Below are positions 1-6,953 of a DNA stretch of 35,556 bases, one piece after another. A program made the position numbers and the translations under genes. Each line of letters begins with the position of its first letter. Positions within the stretch are counted from its first letter, which is position 1. The notes beneath the pieces are model-generated. The model did no database searches. It was not told the DNA's origin and saw nothing but the letters and a program-made list of their open reading frames with translations. Origin of the DNA: Bacteroidia bacterium (GTDB lineage: Bacteria > Bacteroidota > Bacteroidia > J057); assembly GCA_019695295.1 (NCBI GenBank), contig JAIBAH010000039.1:1-35556 (forward strand), given 5' to 3'.

Positions 1-26
1 CAAGAAATAAAGGTTTCATAATTTAA

Positions 27-44
27 TATATATTATAATGTATA
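27..44 (-). promoter_or_regulatory. A/T-rich leader motif, copy a
   Basis: On the minus strand this 18-bp string begins TATACATTATAA and is identical at 4712-4729, with a close variant at 6725-6743. Each copy lies just upstream of a minus-strand ATG. Here the ATG would be at 19-17, opening a gene (M-K-P-L-F-L...) that leaves the window. A shared translation-initiation leader is the simplest reading. A/T-rich leaders are usual in Bacteroidota, but exact 18-bp repetition is less so. Confidence 0.35.
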
Positions 45-115
45 ATCCAGAATTAAACGGCATATAAATCTCTATTGAAAGATACTGCTTTCTACTATAT
101 CGTGAAAATCTTCCA

Positions 116-616
116 TTAGTTTTTTTCGATTTTGGCGTTCAGGCTGTCGGAATTTCCCATAAATTGGCGTTTTGGGATTTTGATTACCAGCCGTTTGGCT
201 GTACTCATTGCCGCAAATTGATTCCCCAAAGCCGTATTTTTGCTCGCAAAGAACTTGTCTGAAGCATGAGAAAAAAACATTCTTTGCCGAAAAGTAGGTT
301 TCTGGATAATCGTTCCGCCTTCATTGTGGATTTCCGCATAAGGCACATCAGTTGCTACCTTTACGAAACCCGTTCCAGCCTCTACCCTCCGGATGGAGCG
401 ATATAACGCACGGGACTGAACCAGTAATGCACGACTCCCGGCATTGGGTTCAAATGGGTTGGGCTTCCGTTTCTCCCAAGCCTGCCCATCCCATGCCGCC
501 GACTTGAACGAATCTTTGAAATGATTTACAGCCATATTGCCCGCCGTGATTGGGAAAGACCGTAAGAGCTTTACGAGCTGCTTTGCACCTGCCTCGAAAT
601 TGGGGTTTTGGTTCAT
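116..616 (-). CDS. Phage virion morphogenesis protein (Mu gpG-like)
   Basis: This 166-residue protein resembles the phage virion morphogenesis family (Mu gpG), thought to act in head-tail joining or tail completion. Visible family features are the N-terminal helix, the segment around residues 83-96 (the VPYAEIHNEGG stretch) and the C-terminal IPKRQFMG motif near residues 146-153, which is typical of the family. It is the last complete gene of the leftward packaging/head operon and lies 343 bp downstream of the portal/gpF gene, with two candidate antisense RNAs in between. The start is an ATG behind an A/T-rich leader. The family call is from remembered motifs; the precise role is inferred from Mu. 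Confidence 0.8.
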   Translation of the reverse strand: MNQNPNFEAGAKQLVKLLRSFPITAGNMAVNHFKDSFKSAAWDGQAWEKRKPNPFEPNAGSRALLVQSRALYRSIRRVEAGTGFVKVATDVPYAEIHNEGGTIIQKPTFRQRMFFSHASDKFFASKNTALGNQFAAMSTAKRLVIKIPKRQFMGNSDSLNAKIEKN

Positions 617-630
617 CTTTATTTTTTTAC

Positions 631-668
631 TTTAATTGAAACCATTTTAAAAAACATTCGTATATTTG
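631..668 (+). promoter_or_regulatory. Duplicated promoter, copy 1 (for candidate RNA 1)
   Basis: A plus-strand Bacteroidota-type promoter: TTG at 636-638, 22 bp, then TATATTTG at 661-668 (perfect TAnnTTTG). The whole 38-bp block matches 853-890 at 34 of 38 positions. It points against the surrounding minus-strand operon and is followed about 70 bp later by a rho-independent terminator. Confidence 0.65.
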
Positions 669-671
669 TAC

Positions 672-736
672 TGATGAGGCGGTAACGCGTCGTCACCCGC
701 GATTAAGCAGCCCCAAAGGCTGCTTAAAACGTTTTT
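672..736 (+). ncRNA. Candidate small RNA 1, about 65 nt
   Basis: Predicted from a consensus promoter (-7 box 661-668) and a terminator hairpin at 703-727: a 10-bp perfect stem TTAAGCAGCC / GGCTGCTTAA with a CCAAA loop, then a T run at 732-736. The 5' part holds GCGG (679-682) that can pair with CCGC (697-700) around an ACGCG core. The block GGCGGTAACGCG at 678-689 matches GGCGGAAGCGCG at 902-913 in the second RNA at 10 of 12 positions. It lies antisense to the gap between the portal/gpF and gpG genes. The start site is inferred from promoter spacing; there is no known family I can name. Confidence 0.5.
703..736 (+). terminator. Terminator of candidate RNA 1
   Basis: Perfect 10-bp stem with a 5-nt loop, followed after AACG by five T residues. 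The T run is offset by four bases from the stem, so termination may be incomplete. Confidence 0.5.
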
Positions 737-852
737 AGATGGACAGTAATCGCTTACTATAGTCTTTATCCGATTTATGTACCACTACGGTTACCTTGTC
801 CGGGAATATCAGCACAACAAATTGTATTTTCCATTTTCTTACAATTTTTCGA

Positions 853-890
853 TTTAATTGAAACGTTTTAAAGAAACATTCGTATATTTG
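853..890 (+). promoter_or_regulatory. Duplicated promoter, copy 2 (for candidate RNA 2)
   Basis: TTG at 858-860, 22 bp, then TATATTTG at 883-890. It is a 34/38 match to 631-668, with the same spacing. It drives the plus strand, opposite to the flanking genes. On the minus strand the same bases form part of a 52-codon open frame, which is regarded as less likely to be meaningful. Confidence 0.65.
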
Positions 891-893
891 CAT

Positions 894-961
894 TGGGACT
901 GGGCGGAAGCGCGCGGTGCCGCTGCCGGAATGACTGCTTAATAGCGGTCATTCCGTTTTTT
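894..961 (+). ncRNA. Candidate small RNA 2, about 68 nt
   Basis: Promoter-to-terminator length is nearly the same as in candidate RNA 1. A 5' element GCGG (903-906)...CCGC (919-922) encloses a GCGCG core as in RNA 1. The 3' end is a strong terminator: stem 926-938 with 943-955 (13 pairs, one G-T wobble), TAAT loop, then six T residues at 956-961. The RNA ends over the stop codon of the convergent portal/gpF gene. The GC-rich 5' half stands out from its A/T-rich surroundings. Function unknown; antisense control of the leftward operon, or a trans-acting prophage RNA, are the options considered. Confidence 0.55.
926..961 (+). terminator. Terminator of candidate RNA 2
   Basis: A 13-bp stem (one wobble) with a four-base TAAT loop and an uninterrupted run of six T on the plus strand. 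On the minus strand no T run follows the hairpin, so it works in the plus direction only. Confidence 0.7.
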
Positions 962-3569
962 ACGGGGTCAGTAAGGATTGAAGGAATGACCAATCTTCAA
1001 TGGACTCCCTCGTTAGGTGTACTACTCTGTGGTTATGATTGGGGTAGATAAGCATTACTTCGGTAATTCCGCTATTATGTCCCGGCTGAAAAACAGCCCT
1101 TAGTTTTTTCTTCATATTAGAAAGGGTCATTCCCGGAACGTTTAGTAAGAGAACACCCATATTTGCACGCTGCTGGTTTGTCCTTTTTAATGCTTTTTGT
1201 ATAAAGTCATCCCCTTTGTCTGTGCTATTTTGGGGCTTGTGTCGTTTAAAGTCGCTCAACACCCATTCGCCGTCTGGCAACTGCACCCATGCTTCAGGGT
1301 TTTTTGTTCCTTGCTCAAAACTATGCGGGCGAATCCTTACATTATAGCCCGCTTTCATTAACCATTTTGCATACTCTATGTTTTCCGGATAATCAGTTCG
1401 GTCATGGTCCGGGTGTATTGCTACGAAATTGCCCGCTTTGTTTTTTTGCACTTCTTTGAATAGATTCATTTCGTATGCGCTACTCATTTTTTCCGAAATA
1501 TTTTTCCATATACCCTTAGGGATCTCAGCAATATAGGGATGGTCATCCGGGAAGATAATTCCATTTATCCCTACATTATTCTTAAATATAGGTTTAAGCG
1601 AGGGTAAATCGGGCATTACTTCCGTAACTGCAACCTCCCCGGCTTCCCGCTGCCGGACGCTACACCGACACCCCCACCCATTTGGCGGGAAATAGGTAGT
1701 CCAAAATGCGTCATTGACAGGACGCACTATCCCGTTGAGCGCAAGATGTTCCGGGCGTGTGCGTCCGTCCGTAACTGCGTCGTACTCTAAGAGCGGCAAG
1801 GTTTCCTGTTTCTGTTTAATCTGCACCCACTGACTTGCCATTTGCGATGCTGCCACTGCCTGATTGTATTCCGTCCTGAGGTAGTTTACGTTATGTGTTT
1901 CATTGATTGCAACTGCAGCTTTTTTGAAGTCAGTCCATCCCCTTCGGTTGCCGTTTTCGTCTTCAAGCAGGGTGCGCAACTCTTTGAGCTCCTCAAAAGA
2001 CTTTGCGCCCGAAAATAAAAACATATTTTTGCGTAAGAAAGACAAAACCCTTACGTCCTTATTGCCATACGCTATACTTCCATAACCATCGGCAATAGCC
2101 TCATTGTATGCGACTCCCAACTCCGCTGCAAATGCTGTATAGATTTCCGCCTTGGTTATCTTACCATCGTGCAAATCCCTGAGCATGGACTCAAATGCTT
2201 TTGCCAATGCCTTTTCCGATTTATCAGTTACATTATTATAATGTATGATTTTCGTCACATCCGCAGTCGGCCTCTTCGTAGAGGGCGTGTAAGCTCCCTC
2301 CCTTGCGGGCAGAAAAGGGAGCTGTTGAAAATTTGCAGACATGGTGGGCTTGACTGGGGGCAGAACTGGCGCGCCATAAGTGTCCATCAAATACTGTGGA
2401 GTGAAGCCATAACCCAAAACGAGCAACTTGTGGTCTATTTCCCATTGATCCATAATAGGCAATCTGCTTGCATTGTCCCAGTCAAATACGAGATTATCCA
2501 CCGCTATCCCATGCGTTTTCAAAAACGGATTCAGCGTATTATTGATAAAGTTTGAGATAAGTACCTTATCGTCTTTTAAGATATCATCCGCAACCCTTTC
2601 CGACACCTCCGCTTTATTGTACGATCCTACTCCATTATCGTTTGTCATCATAGTCTGCCCGAGTACAGCCTTAGAAATTGCTTCCTCTTTCATCTCTATG
2701 TACTTCATGAATATCTCGTAACTATCAGTATGTGACGCTTCGATAAATCCAATCTCCACCCCATGCGGGAACCGGCCCCATTGACCAGCACTGATTTGAG
2801 CAAGAAAACCGTCCACCTGTTCAATGTCTGTGGGATTAGAGAGTACATTTTTTGCGTAGGGAATGGGCAGGCCGAATCGCTGCCCAAATTCTAACCAGGC
2901 TTTCTCCATGCCGTTTTTCCGAATTACGTGATTAGAGATTGCTCTCAGTTTACCGAGTGATTTCGGATTGCCCACCTCTACCGTAAACCTGCCAAGAAGA
3001 GTATCCCTGTACTCTAACCCATTTCTATCGTATGGTTTTATGAGGATAAGTCCATGCTCAGGGACTACATGTTCTCGTGGCACCAATCGCACTTCTGTTA
3101 CCTTCTTGTCTGCAATGTCGAATTCAATCAGGCTATGTCCCCAGAAAACGCTTTCCGCCGCATATTTTATTACTTCCTGAAACCAGTTGCCTGAAAGCGG
3201 GGTGTCCTTCGTGGGCACTTCTTTTCCTTGCAGGTTTGTGATTTTATATGGGTGTCCGGTAATGCGTTTCAATCTGACATCTATTTCGCTTTCCGTATGC
3301 AGGTCTTCCATTGCTTTGCTATACAATTCGTATAGCTCCGCTCTCCTGGGCATCAGCGGGTCGCCCGCCAGCTCTATCGCTGTCCGCCACCTTTTTAAGT
3401 CGGCATTGATATAGCCGTTTCCGGTCTGGATTATTTTTGCAAGAATAGAAGTGGCATTTTGCGGAGCACTTGTTTCCCGGTTATCTCTCGCCTGAAATTC
3501 GGGCGTTCGTTTTTGTGAATTTAAGCCCCCGTAGGGCTGTTTTGTTTTATGCCTGTGTAATTTAGCCAT
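960..3569 (-). CDS. Fused portal (DUF935) / Mu gpF-like head protein with C-terminal PD-(D/E)xK-like toxin domain
   Basis: The 869-residue protein has three parts. Residues about 40-430 resemble the Mu-type DUF935 portal, the ring through which DNA enters the head. Residues about 440-640 are a gpF/SPP1 gp7-like minor head domain, with the hallmark DGRTRPEH (601-608) and PPNGWGCRC (628-636). Residues about 700-869 are extra: D766 followed by D773-F-K775 gives a PD...D-x-K arrangement, and the segment after it is helical and rich in Q, A and K. This resembles the tRNA-nuclease CdiA C-terminal domains of contact-dependent toxins, here encoded at about 960-1475. Portal and gpF are separate genes in Mu. 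Toxin-like tails on gpF-type proteins are known in phages and may be ejected with DNA, but the exact family here is inference. Confidence 0.8.
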   Translation of the reverse strand: MAKLHRHKTKQPYGGLNSQKRTPEFQARDNRETSAPQNATSILAKIIQTGNGYINADLKRWRTAIELAGDPLMPRRAELYELYSKAMEDLHTESEIDVRLKRITGHPYKITNLQGKEVPTKDTPLSGNWFQEVIKYAAESVFWGHSLIEFDIADKKVTEVRLVPREHVVPEHGLILIKPYDRNGLEYRDTLLGRFTVEVGNPKSLGKLRAISNHVIRKNGMEKAWLEFGQRFGLPIPYAKNVLSNPTDIEQVDGFLAQISAGQWGRFPHGVEIGFIEASHTDSYEIFMKYIEMKEEAISKAVLGQTMMTNDNGVGSYNKAEVSERVADDILKDDKVLISNFINNTLNPFLKTHGIAVDNLVFDWDNASRLPIMDQWEIDHKLLVLGYGFTPQYLMDTYGAPVLPPVKPTMSANFQQLPFLPAREGAYTPSTKRPTADVTKIIHYNNVTDKSEKALAKAFESMLRDLHDGKITKAEIYTAFAAELGVAYNEAIADGYGSIAYGNKDVRVLSFLRKNMFLFSGAKSFEELKELRTLLEDENGNRRGWTDFKKAAVAINETHNVNYLRTEYNQAVAASQMASQWVQIKQKQETLPLLEYDAVTDGRTRPEHLALNGIVRPVNDAFWTTYFPPNGWGCRCSVRQREAGEVAVTEVMPDLPSLKPIFKNNVGINGIIFPDDHPYIAEIPKGIWKNISEKMSSAYEMNLFKEVQKNKAGNFVAIHPDHDRTDYPENIEYAKWLMKAGYNVRIRPHSFEQGTKNPEAWVQLPDGEWVLSDFKRHKPQNSTDKGDDFIQKALKRTNQQRANMGVLLLNVPGMTLSNMKKKLRAVFQPGHNSGITEVMLIYPNHNHRVVHLTRESIEDWSFLQSLLTP

Positions 3570-3633
3570 AATTGAATAATAATTGAAATTGAAGAGGATT
3601 AAACCACTTATAAAGGACGTTGCTGCTTGTTGA

Positions 3634-4038
3634 TTAAAAAGAATAGAAATTATCTGAGGTTTTTCCCCAATTTACCCCTGAACTACCAGTAACGATAGCA
3701 GGCAGTCCTGGGTTGAGTTCTCCTCTTGCTACCATTTTTAGCCAGTCAATTGCTGCCCTGTATCGCTCTACCCTGATAGCAGGGATTTTCACGGGAGCAA
3801 AAGCAGCATGAAGATGATAGAGAGCGATGTCGCCGCAGTACATTACTAAGACGGGGTGTCGCTCAGTGCCTGTTGTGGAGAATATTGAAGAGACATCAAA
3901 TCGAGTGGATAGGTAGCTTTGCATTTCTGAAACGCTGGCATTAATTGCGCTCTCAAGGGGAGCGGGATTGCTTCTTATTACGGATTCGAGATTATCCGAT
4001 TTGATGAGCATAGAAAAGTCGGTTTCTGTAATAAACAT
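3634..4038 (-). CDS. gp36-like head-tail connector protein (DUF1320)
   Basis: A 134-residue protein similar to the DUF1320 / Mu gp36 family, usually small helical proteins next to the head genes and probably head completion or connector subunits. Visible features are an N-terminal ITETDF start, the central helix around residues 67-84 (CGDIALYHLHAAF) and RYRAAIDWLKMVARGEL at about 103-118, both typical of the family. It lies 5 bp after the 120-residue protein gene and 64 bp before the portal/gpF gene in the same leftward operon. The ATG start fits the family length. Confidence 0.72.
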   Translation of the reverse strand: MFITETDFSMLIKSDNLESVIRSNPAPLESAINASVSEMQSYLSTRFDVSSIFSTTGTERHPVLVMYCGDIALYHLHAAFAPVKIPAIRVERYRAAIDWLKMVARGELNPGLPAIVTGSSGVNWGKTSDNFYSF

Positions 4039-4042
4039 AATT

Positions 4043-4405
4043 TTAGTAGTTTACGACCCTCCCAAGGGGTATGGTTAGAATTTGCAATCTTGTATTTTCA
4101 GGAAAGCCGTTATCCACCCAGTAGATTTTGACTCTCACTGTGAGGATTCCATAAGGAAAATGCGTAGTATCTTTCCCGAGTAATTGAAATTTCAGAACAT
4201 TGTTATTCATTGAGTCTATCGTTAGTTCCTGAAACTCTGACTGGTCACTGATAGAATAGCGAGCGGAAGTTTCCGTCTGTCCTGAAAAAACAGTAGCCGT
4301 GATATTATGAACTAATCCGGCGGTGCCGACATCGATTGGGTGTCCGGAGTCAAGCAGTGGCAATTTAATCGCTTTATCCTCTCCTTTTTTGATAAATAGA
4401 TGCAT
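4043..4405 (-). CDS. Unknown beta-rich phage protein
   Basis: I do not recognise this 120-residue protein. It is rich in alternating hydrophobic and polar residues, suggesting a beta sandwich, with no signal peptide or membrane segment. Its ATG overlaps the stop of the holin-like gene by one base (TAATG), indicating translational coupling. The next gene, gp36-like, starts 5 bp further on. Position between holin candidate and connector gene suggests a virion or head-completion component; that is inference only. Confidence 0.6.
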   Translation of the reverse strand: MHLFIKKGEDKAIKLPLLDSGHPIDVGTAGLVHNITATVFSGQTETSARYSISDQSEFQELTIDSMNNNVLKFQLLGKDTTHFPYGILTVRVKIYWVDNGFPENTRLQILTIPLGRVVNY

Positions 4406-4701
4406 TATTTAGTGGTCGTTTTGCGGTTCGTATTATTTCCAAGATAATCCCCTATTTGCTTAATGATTGTACTATTCTCTTGTACTACATTCCGTAAATC
4501 CGTGGTTAATTCTACAAACTGGTCTCTTTCCGTTTTTCGCTCATTATGCAGATTTTCCAACTTGGATTCCAGCTCCGTCATGCGCGTTTCGTTTTTTGAT
4601 TCCATTGCTGTTTGTCTTTTGTACAGTACCCAGATAAGCCCGACGAGTATCACGACGGCAAATCCTTGTGTTGCTAATTGCTTTAAGAAAAACTCTTCCA
4701 T
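4405..4701 (-). CDS. Putative holin, BhlA/UviB-like small membrane protein
   Basis: A 98-residue protein with one N-terminal membrane segment (about residues 13-28, FAVVILVGLIWVLYKR), then a highly charged coiled coil (about 30-75). The beginning, MEEFFLKQLATQGF, resembles the BhlA/UviB family of phage and bacteriocin holin-like proteins. Holins permeabilise the inner membrane at lysis. There is no endolysin beside it, so an alternative is a membrane tether of unrelated use. It follows the terminase gene and is coupled by TAATG overlap to the next gene. The leader carries the exact 18-bp repeat seen at 27-44. Confidence 0.6.
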   Translation of the reverse strand: MEEFFLKQLATQGFAVVILVGLIWVLYKRQTAMESKNETRMTELESKLENLHNERKTERDQFVELTTDLRNVVQENSTIIKQIGDYLGNNTNRKTTTK

Positions 4702-4711
4702 TTTTACTATC

Positions 4712-4729
4712 TATATATTATAATGTATA
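4712..4729 (-). promoter_or_regulatory. A/T-rich leader motif, copy b
   Basis: Identical 18-bp string to 27-44, placed 10 bp upstream of the ATG of the holin-like gene on the minus strand, in the short gap after the terminase stop. Read as a translation-initiation leader; a weak promoter is an alternative. Confidence 0.35.
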
Positions 4730-4731
4730 AA

Positions 4732-6258
4732 CTAAAATTGAATCCGTTCTTTTTCGCCTACGGAAAAGGCTTTTGCTCCGGGGGTTTGAAATCCCCCTCC
4801 TTTTTCCAACCAAGTGATTCCGCCGTCACAAGCGTCAGGGAAATCGTCATGCACTTTGCTCCCTCGTTCAAATGCCAAGGTTTGGGAAATGCCGGTTTGC
4901 ATATCGGGGTTGTCTTTTTCCGCTTCGTTGTATAGCACTTCGCCCCTCTCCCATTTTGTAGAGCTGGCTTCTATTCGTGCGTGCTTATTGTCCTTTCGGC
5001 TATCGTCAATCAAGATGTCTAAATACTCGCCTCTTTGCCTGCCTTCCGTATTGTAGTCATTTAGGAAAGCACCTTGTATGAATCCCCCCTCCACTACATG
5101 ATAGACAATCAGCCCCTTTCTTTTGAGATACATCCCCCAGTCGTAATGCCAGCGTACCATATTGGGAATGGTAGTTTGGCGGCAGTAGCCTTTGAGTATA
5201 TGATACTCCCTCCCGATTTTCCCAATCGTTACAATCGCTTTATAGTCTGAGGTTGTATTGGCTTTGAAAGAAGGGTCCACGTAGCAGAGAATGTACTCAT
5301 ACTTTTTCCAATCCTTTTCGGGCATGGGTTTCCATACAATCCAATCCGCTTTGAAAATGTTTCCTTCCTCAATGGGAGTATTCATATACTCCCGCATAAA
5401 GCCCCGGTATCCGTATTTTTTTCGGCGTTCCTCAATCCATTCCGGCGTAATGAAAGCCGCCGCCGGATTCCCGTCTTTGTCCATCACGTCCACACGAGTA
5501 ATGTCTATTTCTGGATTTTCTGTGAGCAGGATATGCCCAAGCGAAGTTTTGGAAAAGTAATTATTATCAAAGATGAACCGAAACCGCTCGCCGCCTGCCT
5601 CCTGCGTCCCCATCACATCTTCCATCATCCAGTGATACATCTCCCTGCACCGGGCAGGGTTTTTGGACAGTTCCTTGCTGTCCACGTCCGAGATGACGAT
5701 ATAGTCAGGGCGTTTGAGCTGAATGTTTAGCCCCCTGACGGGCTGCCCCATTCCCAGCCCCACAAACGAACTTCCGTTACGGGTAGTAAATTCTCCTTCC
5801 GCCCAACTGCCATGCAGTTTTTGCGGGCCAAAATCTCTTATATATCTCTCGTTGTTTTCTAGCTGAACCTGCAGGTTCCCTAAGAGCCTTGCCGAAAAGT
5901 TTTCGTTAGGCCCAATGGTAAGCATGAAATCCAACTCCCCTTTTGCCAGCAACATCATCGGCAAAATCGTAGTAGTCCATGTGCTCTTTCGAGCTCCCCG
6001 AAACATCATCCACCACCCAAAATAGTTTTGGGTTTTGAGTACTTTGTTGGCTGCTTTTACCAGATACTCCGGGGTTTCTTTCAAGAACGGAAGATAGTAC
6101 TCCTGAAATAGCTTGGGCGATTTAAGGAGTTTGGCAATTCGCTTTTCTTTTTCAGCGTCGTTTTCGTCCAGAGTGTATTCTGTTGCAAGGCGAATTGCAT
6201 TAGCTTCCCGTTCAAAACGGGCCTGGAGTTTTTGTATATATTTTTGCGTAAGCGCCAT
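4732..6258 (-). CDS. Terminase large subunit (Mu gp28-like)
   Basis: The DNA-packaging motor of 508 residues. The ATPase half shows a Walker A-like RGARKST at 87-93 and a Walker B-like YIVISDVD at 186-193. The nuclease half shows YVDPSFKANTTSDYKA at about 326-341 and DDFPDACDG at 471-479, the acidic positions expected of the RNase H-like terminase nuclease. Length fits Mu-like large terminases. It begins 12 bp after the small subunit gene, in the usual order. In Mu-like phages it packages replicated, integrated DNA by headful cutting. Confidence 0.9.
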   Translation of the reverse strand: MALTQKYIQKLQARFEREANAIRLATEYTLDENDAEKEKRIAKLLKSPKLFQEYYLPFLKETPEYLVKAANKVLKTQNYFGWWMMFRGARKSTWTTTILPMMLLAKGELDFMLTIGPNENFSARLLGNLQVQLENNERYIRDFGPQKLHGSWAEGEFTTRNGSSFVGLGMGQPVRGLNIQLKRPDYIVISDVDSKELSKNPARCREMYHWMMEDVMGTQEAGGERFRFIFDNNYFSKTSLGHILLTENPEIDITRVDVMDKDGNPAAAFITPEWIEERRKKYGYRGFMREYMNTPIEEGNIFKADWIVWKPMPEKDWKKYEYILCYVDPSFKANTTSDYKAIVTIGKIGREYHILKGYCRQTTIPNMVRWHYDWGMYLKRKGLIVYHVVEGGFIQGAFLNDYNTEGRQRGEYLDILIDDSRKDNKHARIEASSTKWERGEVLYNEAEKDNPDMQTGISQTLAFERGSKVHDDFPDACDGGITWLEKGGGFQTPGAKAFSVGEKERIQF

Positions 6259-6270
6259 AGCAGAGTGGGG

Positions 6271-6726
6271 TTATTGGGTGTATTTTTCAGCCTCCTCTTT
6301 CATCAGGCTATCTATATATGGCGTAATCTCCTTTGCAAGGGAAAGATTACGTGTTTTTATATAGTTCATAATTTTGGTAGCGGCTTCGTAAAGCTGAGGC
6401 AACTGAAGCTCCGGCTTGAACTTATCCTTGATCGTGCCCATTTGAATCATAATATTGGCTTCTGCGGTCGACGGGAACCGCTCCTTCTCCGGACGGGAAT
6501 CGATGAGCATAAAAAGATTCCCGAGATACTCGGTGTTCTTCATTGCAATTTTCTCATTCGTTAGTTTGAGCATTTCCCGTTTCTTCTCCCAGTTATCCTC
6601 TCTCGCCCAAATCCCGATTGATTTCAAGGAAACGTTTAGTTCCCTTGCAATTTCGGTCTGCGACTTGGATTCATAGAGGAATTTCATCCAAGCAATTTCC
6701 CTTTCTACCGTTTTCTTGTTTGCCAT
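6271..6726 (-). CDS. Terminase small subunit (Mu gp27-like) with helix-turn-helix
   Basis: A 151-residue DNA-recognition partner of the terminase motor. A helix-turn-helix is visible at about residues 22-45 (SQTEIARELNVSLKSIGIWA), followed by charged helices, as in many small terminases. It is the first gene of the leftward operon, with its ATG about 44 nt from the predicted transcription start. The A/T-rich leader motif variant directly abuts the start codon. The specific gp27 equivalence is inferred from order. Confidence 0.82.
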   Translation of the reverse strand: MANKKTVEREIAWMKFLYESKSQTEIARELNVSLKSIGIWAREDNWEKKREMLKLTNEKIAMKNTEYLGNLFMLIDSRPEKERFPSTAEANIMIQMGTIKDKFKPELQLPQLYEAATKIMNYIKTRNLSLAKEITPYIDSLMKEEAEKYTQ

Positions 6727-6743
6727 ATATTATATAATGTATA
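6725..6743 (-). promoter_or_regulatory. A/T-rich leader motif, variant copy c
   Basis: A variant of the 18-bp repeat at 27-44 and 4712-4729; on the minus strand it reads TATACATTATATAATATATG, running into the ATG of the terminase small subunit. Supports a common initiation leader for leftward genes. Confidence 0.35.
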
Positions 6744-6775
6744 GGAACGGCAATCCGTTCGCTAAAATTAATATA

Positions 6776-6888
6776 CAAAGGTCTATAATTCCCTACGATA
6801 ATTCAAAATAACGTTCCCAACTTGGGCAAAATCCTGCCCAAATTGGGAACGTTATTTTGGTTTGAATATAAATTACTAACGATATTTG
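6776..6888. promoter_or_regulatory. Divergent late promoter pair built on a 56-bp palindrome
   Basis: A palindrome spans 6804-6859: 17-bp outer arms (CAAAATAACGTTCCCAA and its complement), one mismatch, 7-bp inner arms and a 6-bp centre. Its end bases are -33 boxes for both directions: TTTG at 6856-6859 is 21 bp from GATATTTG (6881-6888) on the plus strand, and CAAA at 6804-6807 is 20 bp from CAAAGGTC (6776-6783) for the minus strand. Both -7 boxes match TAnnTTTG at 7 of 8. Inside are two 11-bp palindromes, CCCAACTTGGG (6816-6826) and CCCAAATTGGG (6837-6847), with centres 21 bp apart, about two helical turns. This suggests a phage regulator binding two sites on one DNA face and controlling both late operons. 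Confidence 0.7.
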
Positions 6889-6953
6889 CAATTCATTTAA
6901 AAGTACACAAAGTATCGTATCTATTTTTCACATTAAATAATCCAAGTATGTAA

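Noticed and set aside
76-120. A 14-residue minus-strand frame overlapping the gpG-like stop (TAATG)
   Set aside because: Too short to support, with no recognisable feature.
671-735. CTGATGAGG in candidate RNA 1 resembles the hammerhead ribozyme core
   Set aside because: The required GAAA segment and the closing stems are missing, so self-cleavage is not supported.
735-893. A 52-codon minus-strand open frame beginning M-Q-I-Y-E-C-F-F across the second promoter copy
   Set aside because: Its first third lies on the duplicated promoter block, and the corresponding frame in the first copy stops early. The promoter and terminator signals on the plus strand explain the region better. Kept in mind as a weak alternative.
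2169-2555. Plus-strand open frame of 128 codons inside the portal/gpF gene
   Set aside because: It is a shadow of the well-supported minus-strand gene and has no family resemblance.
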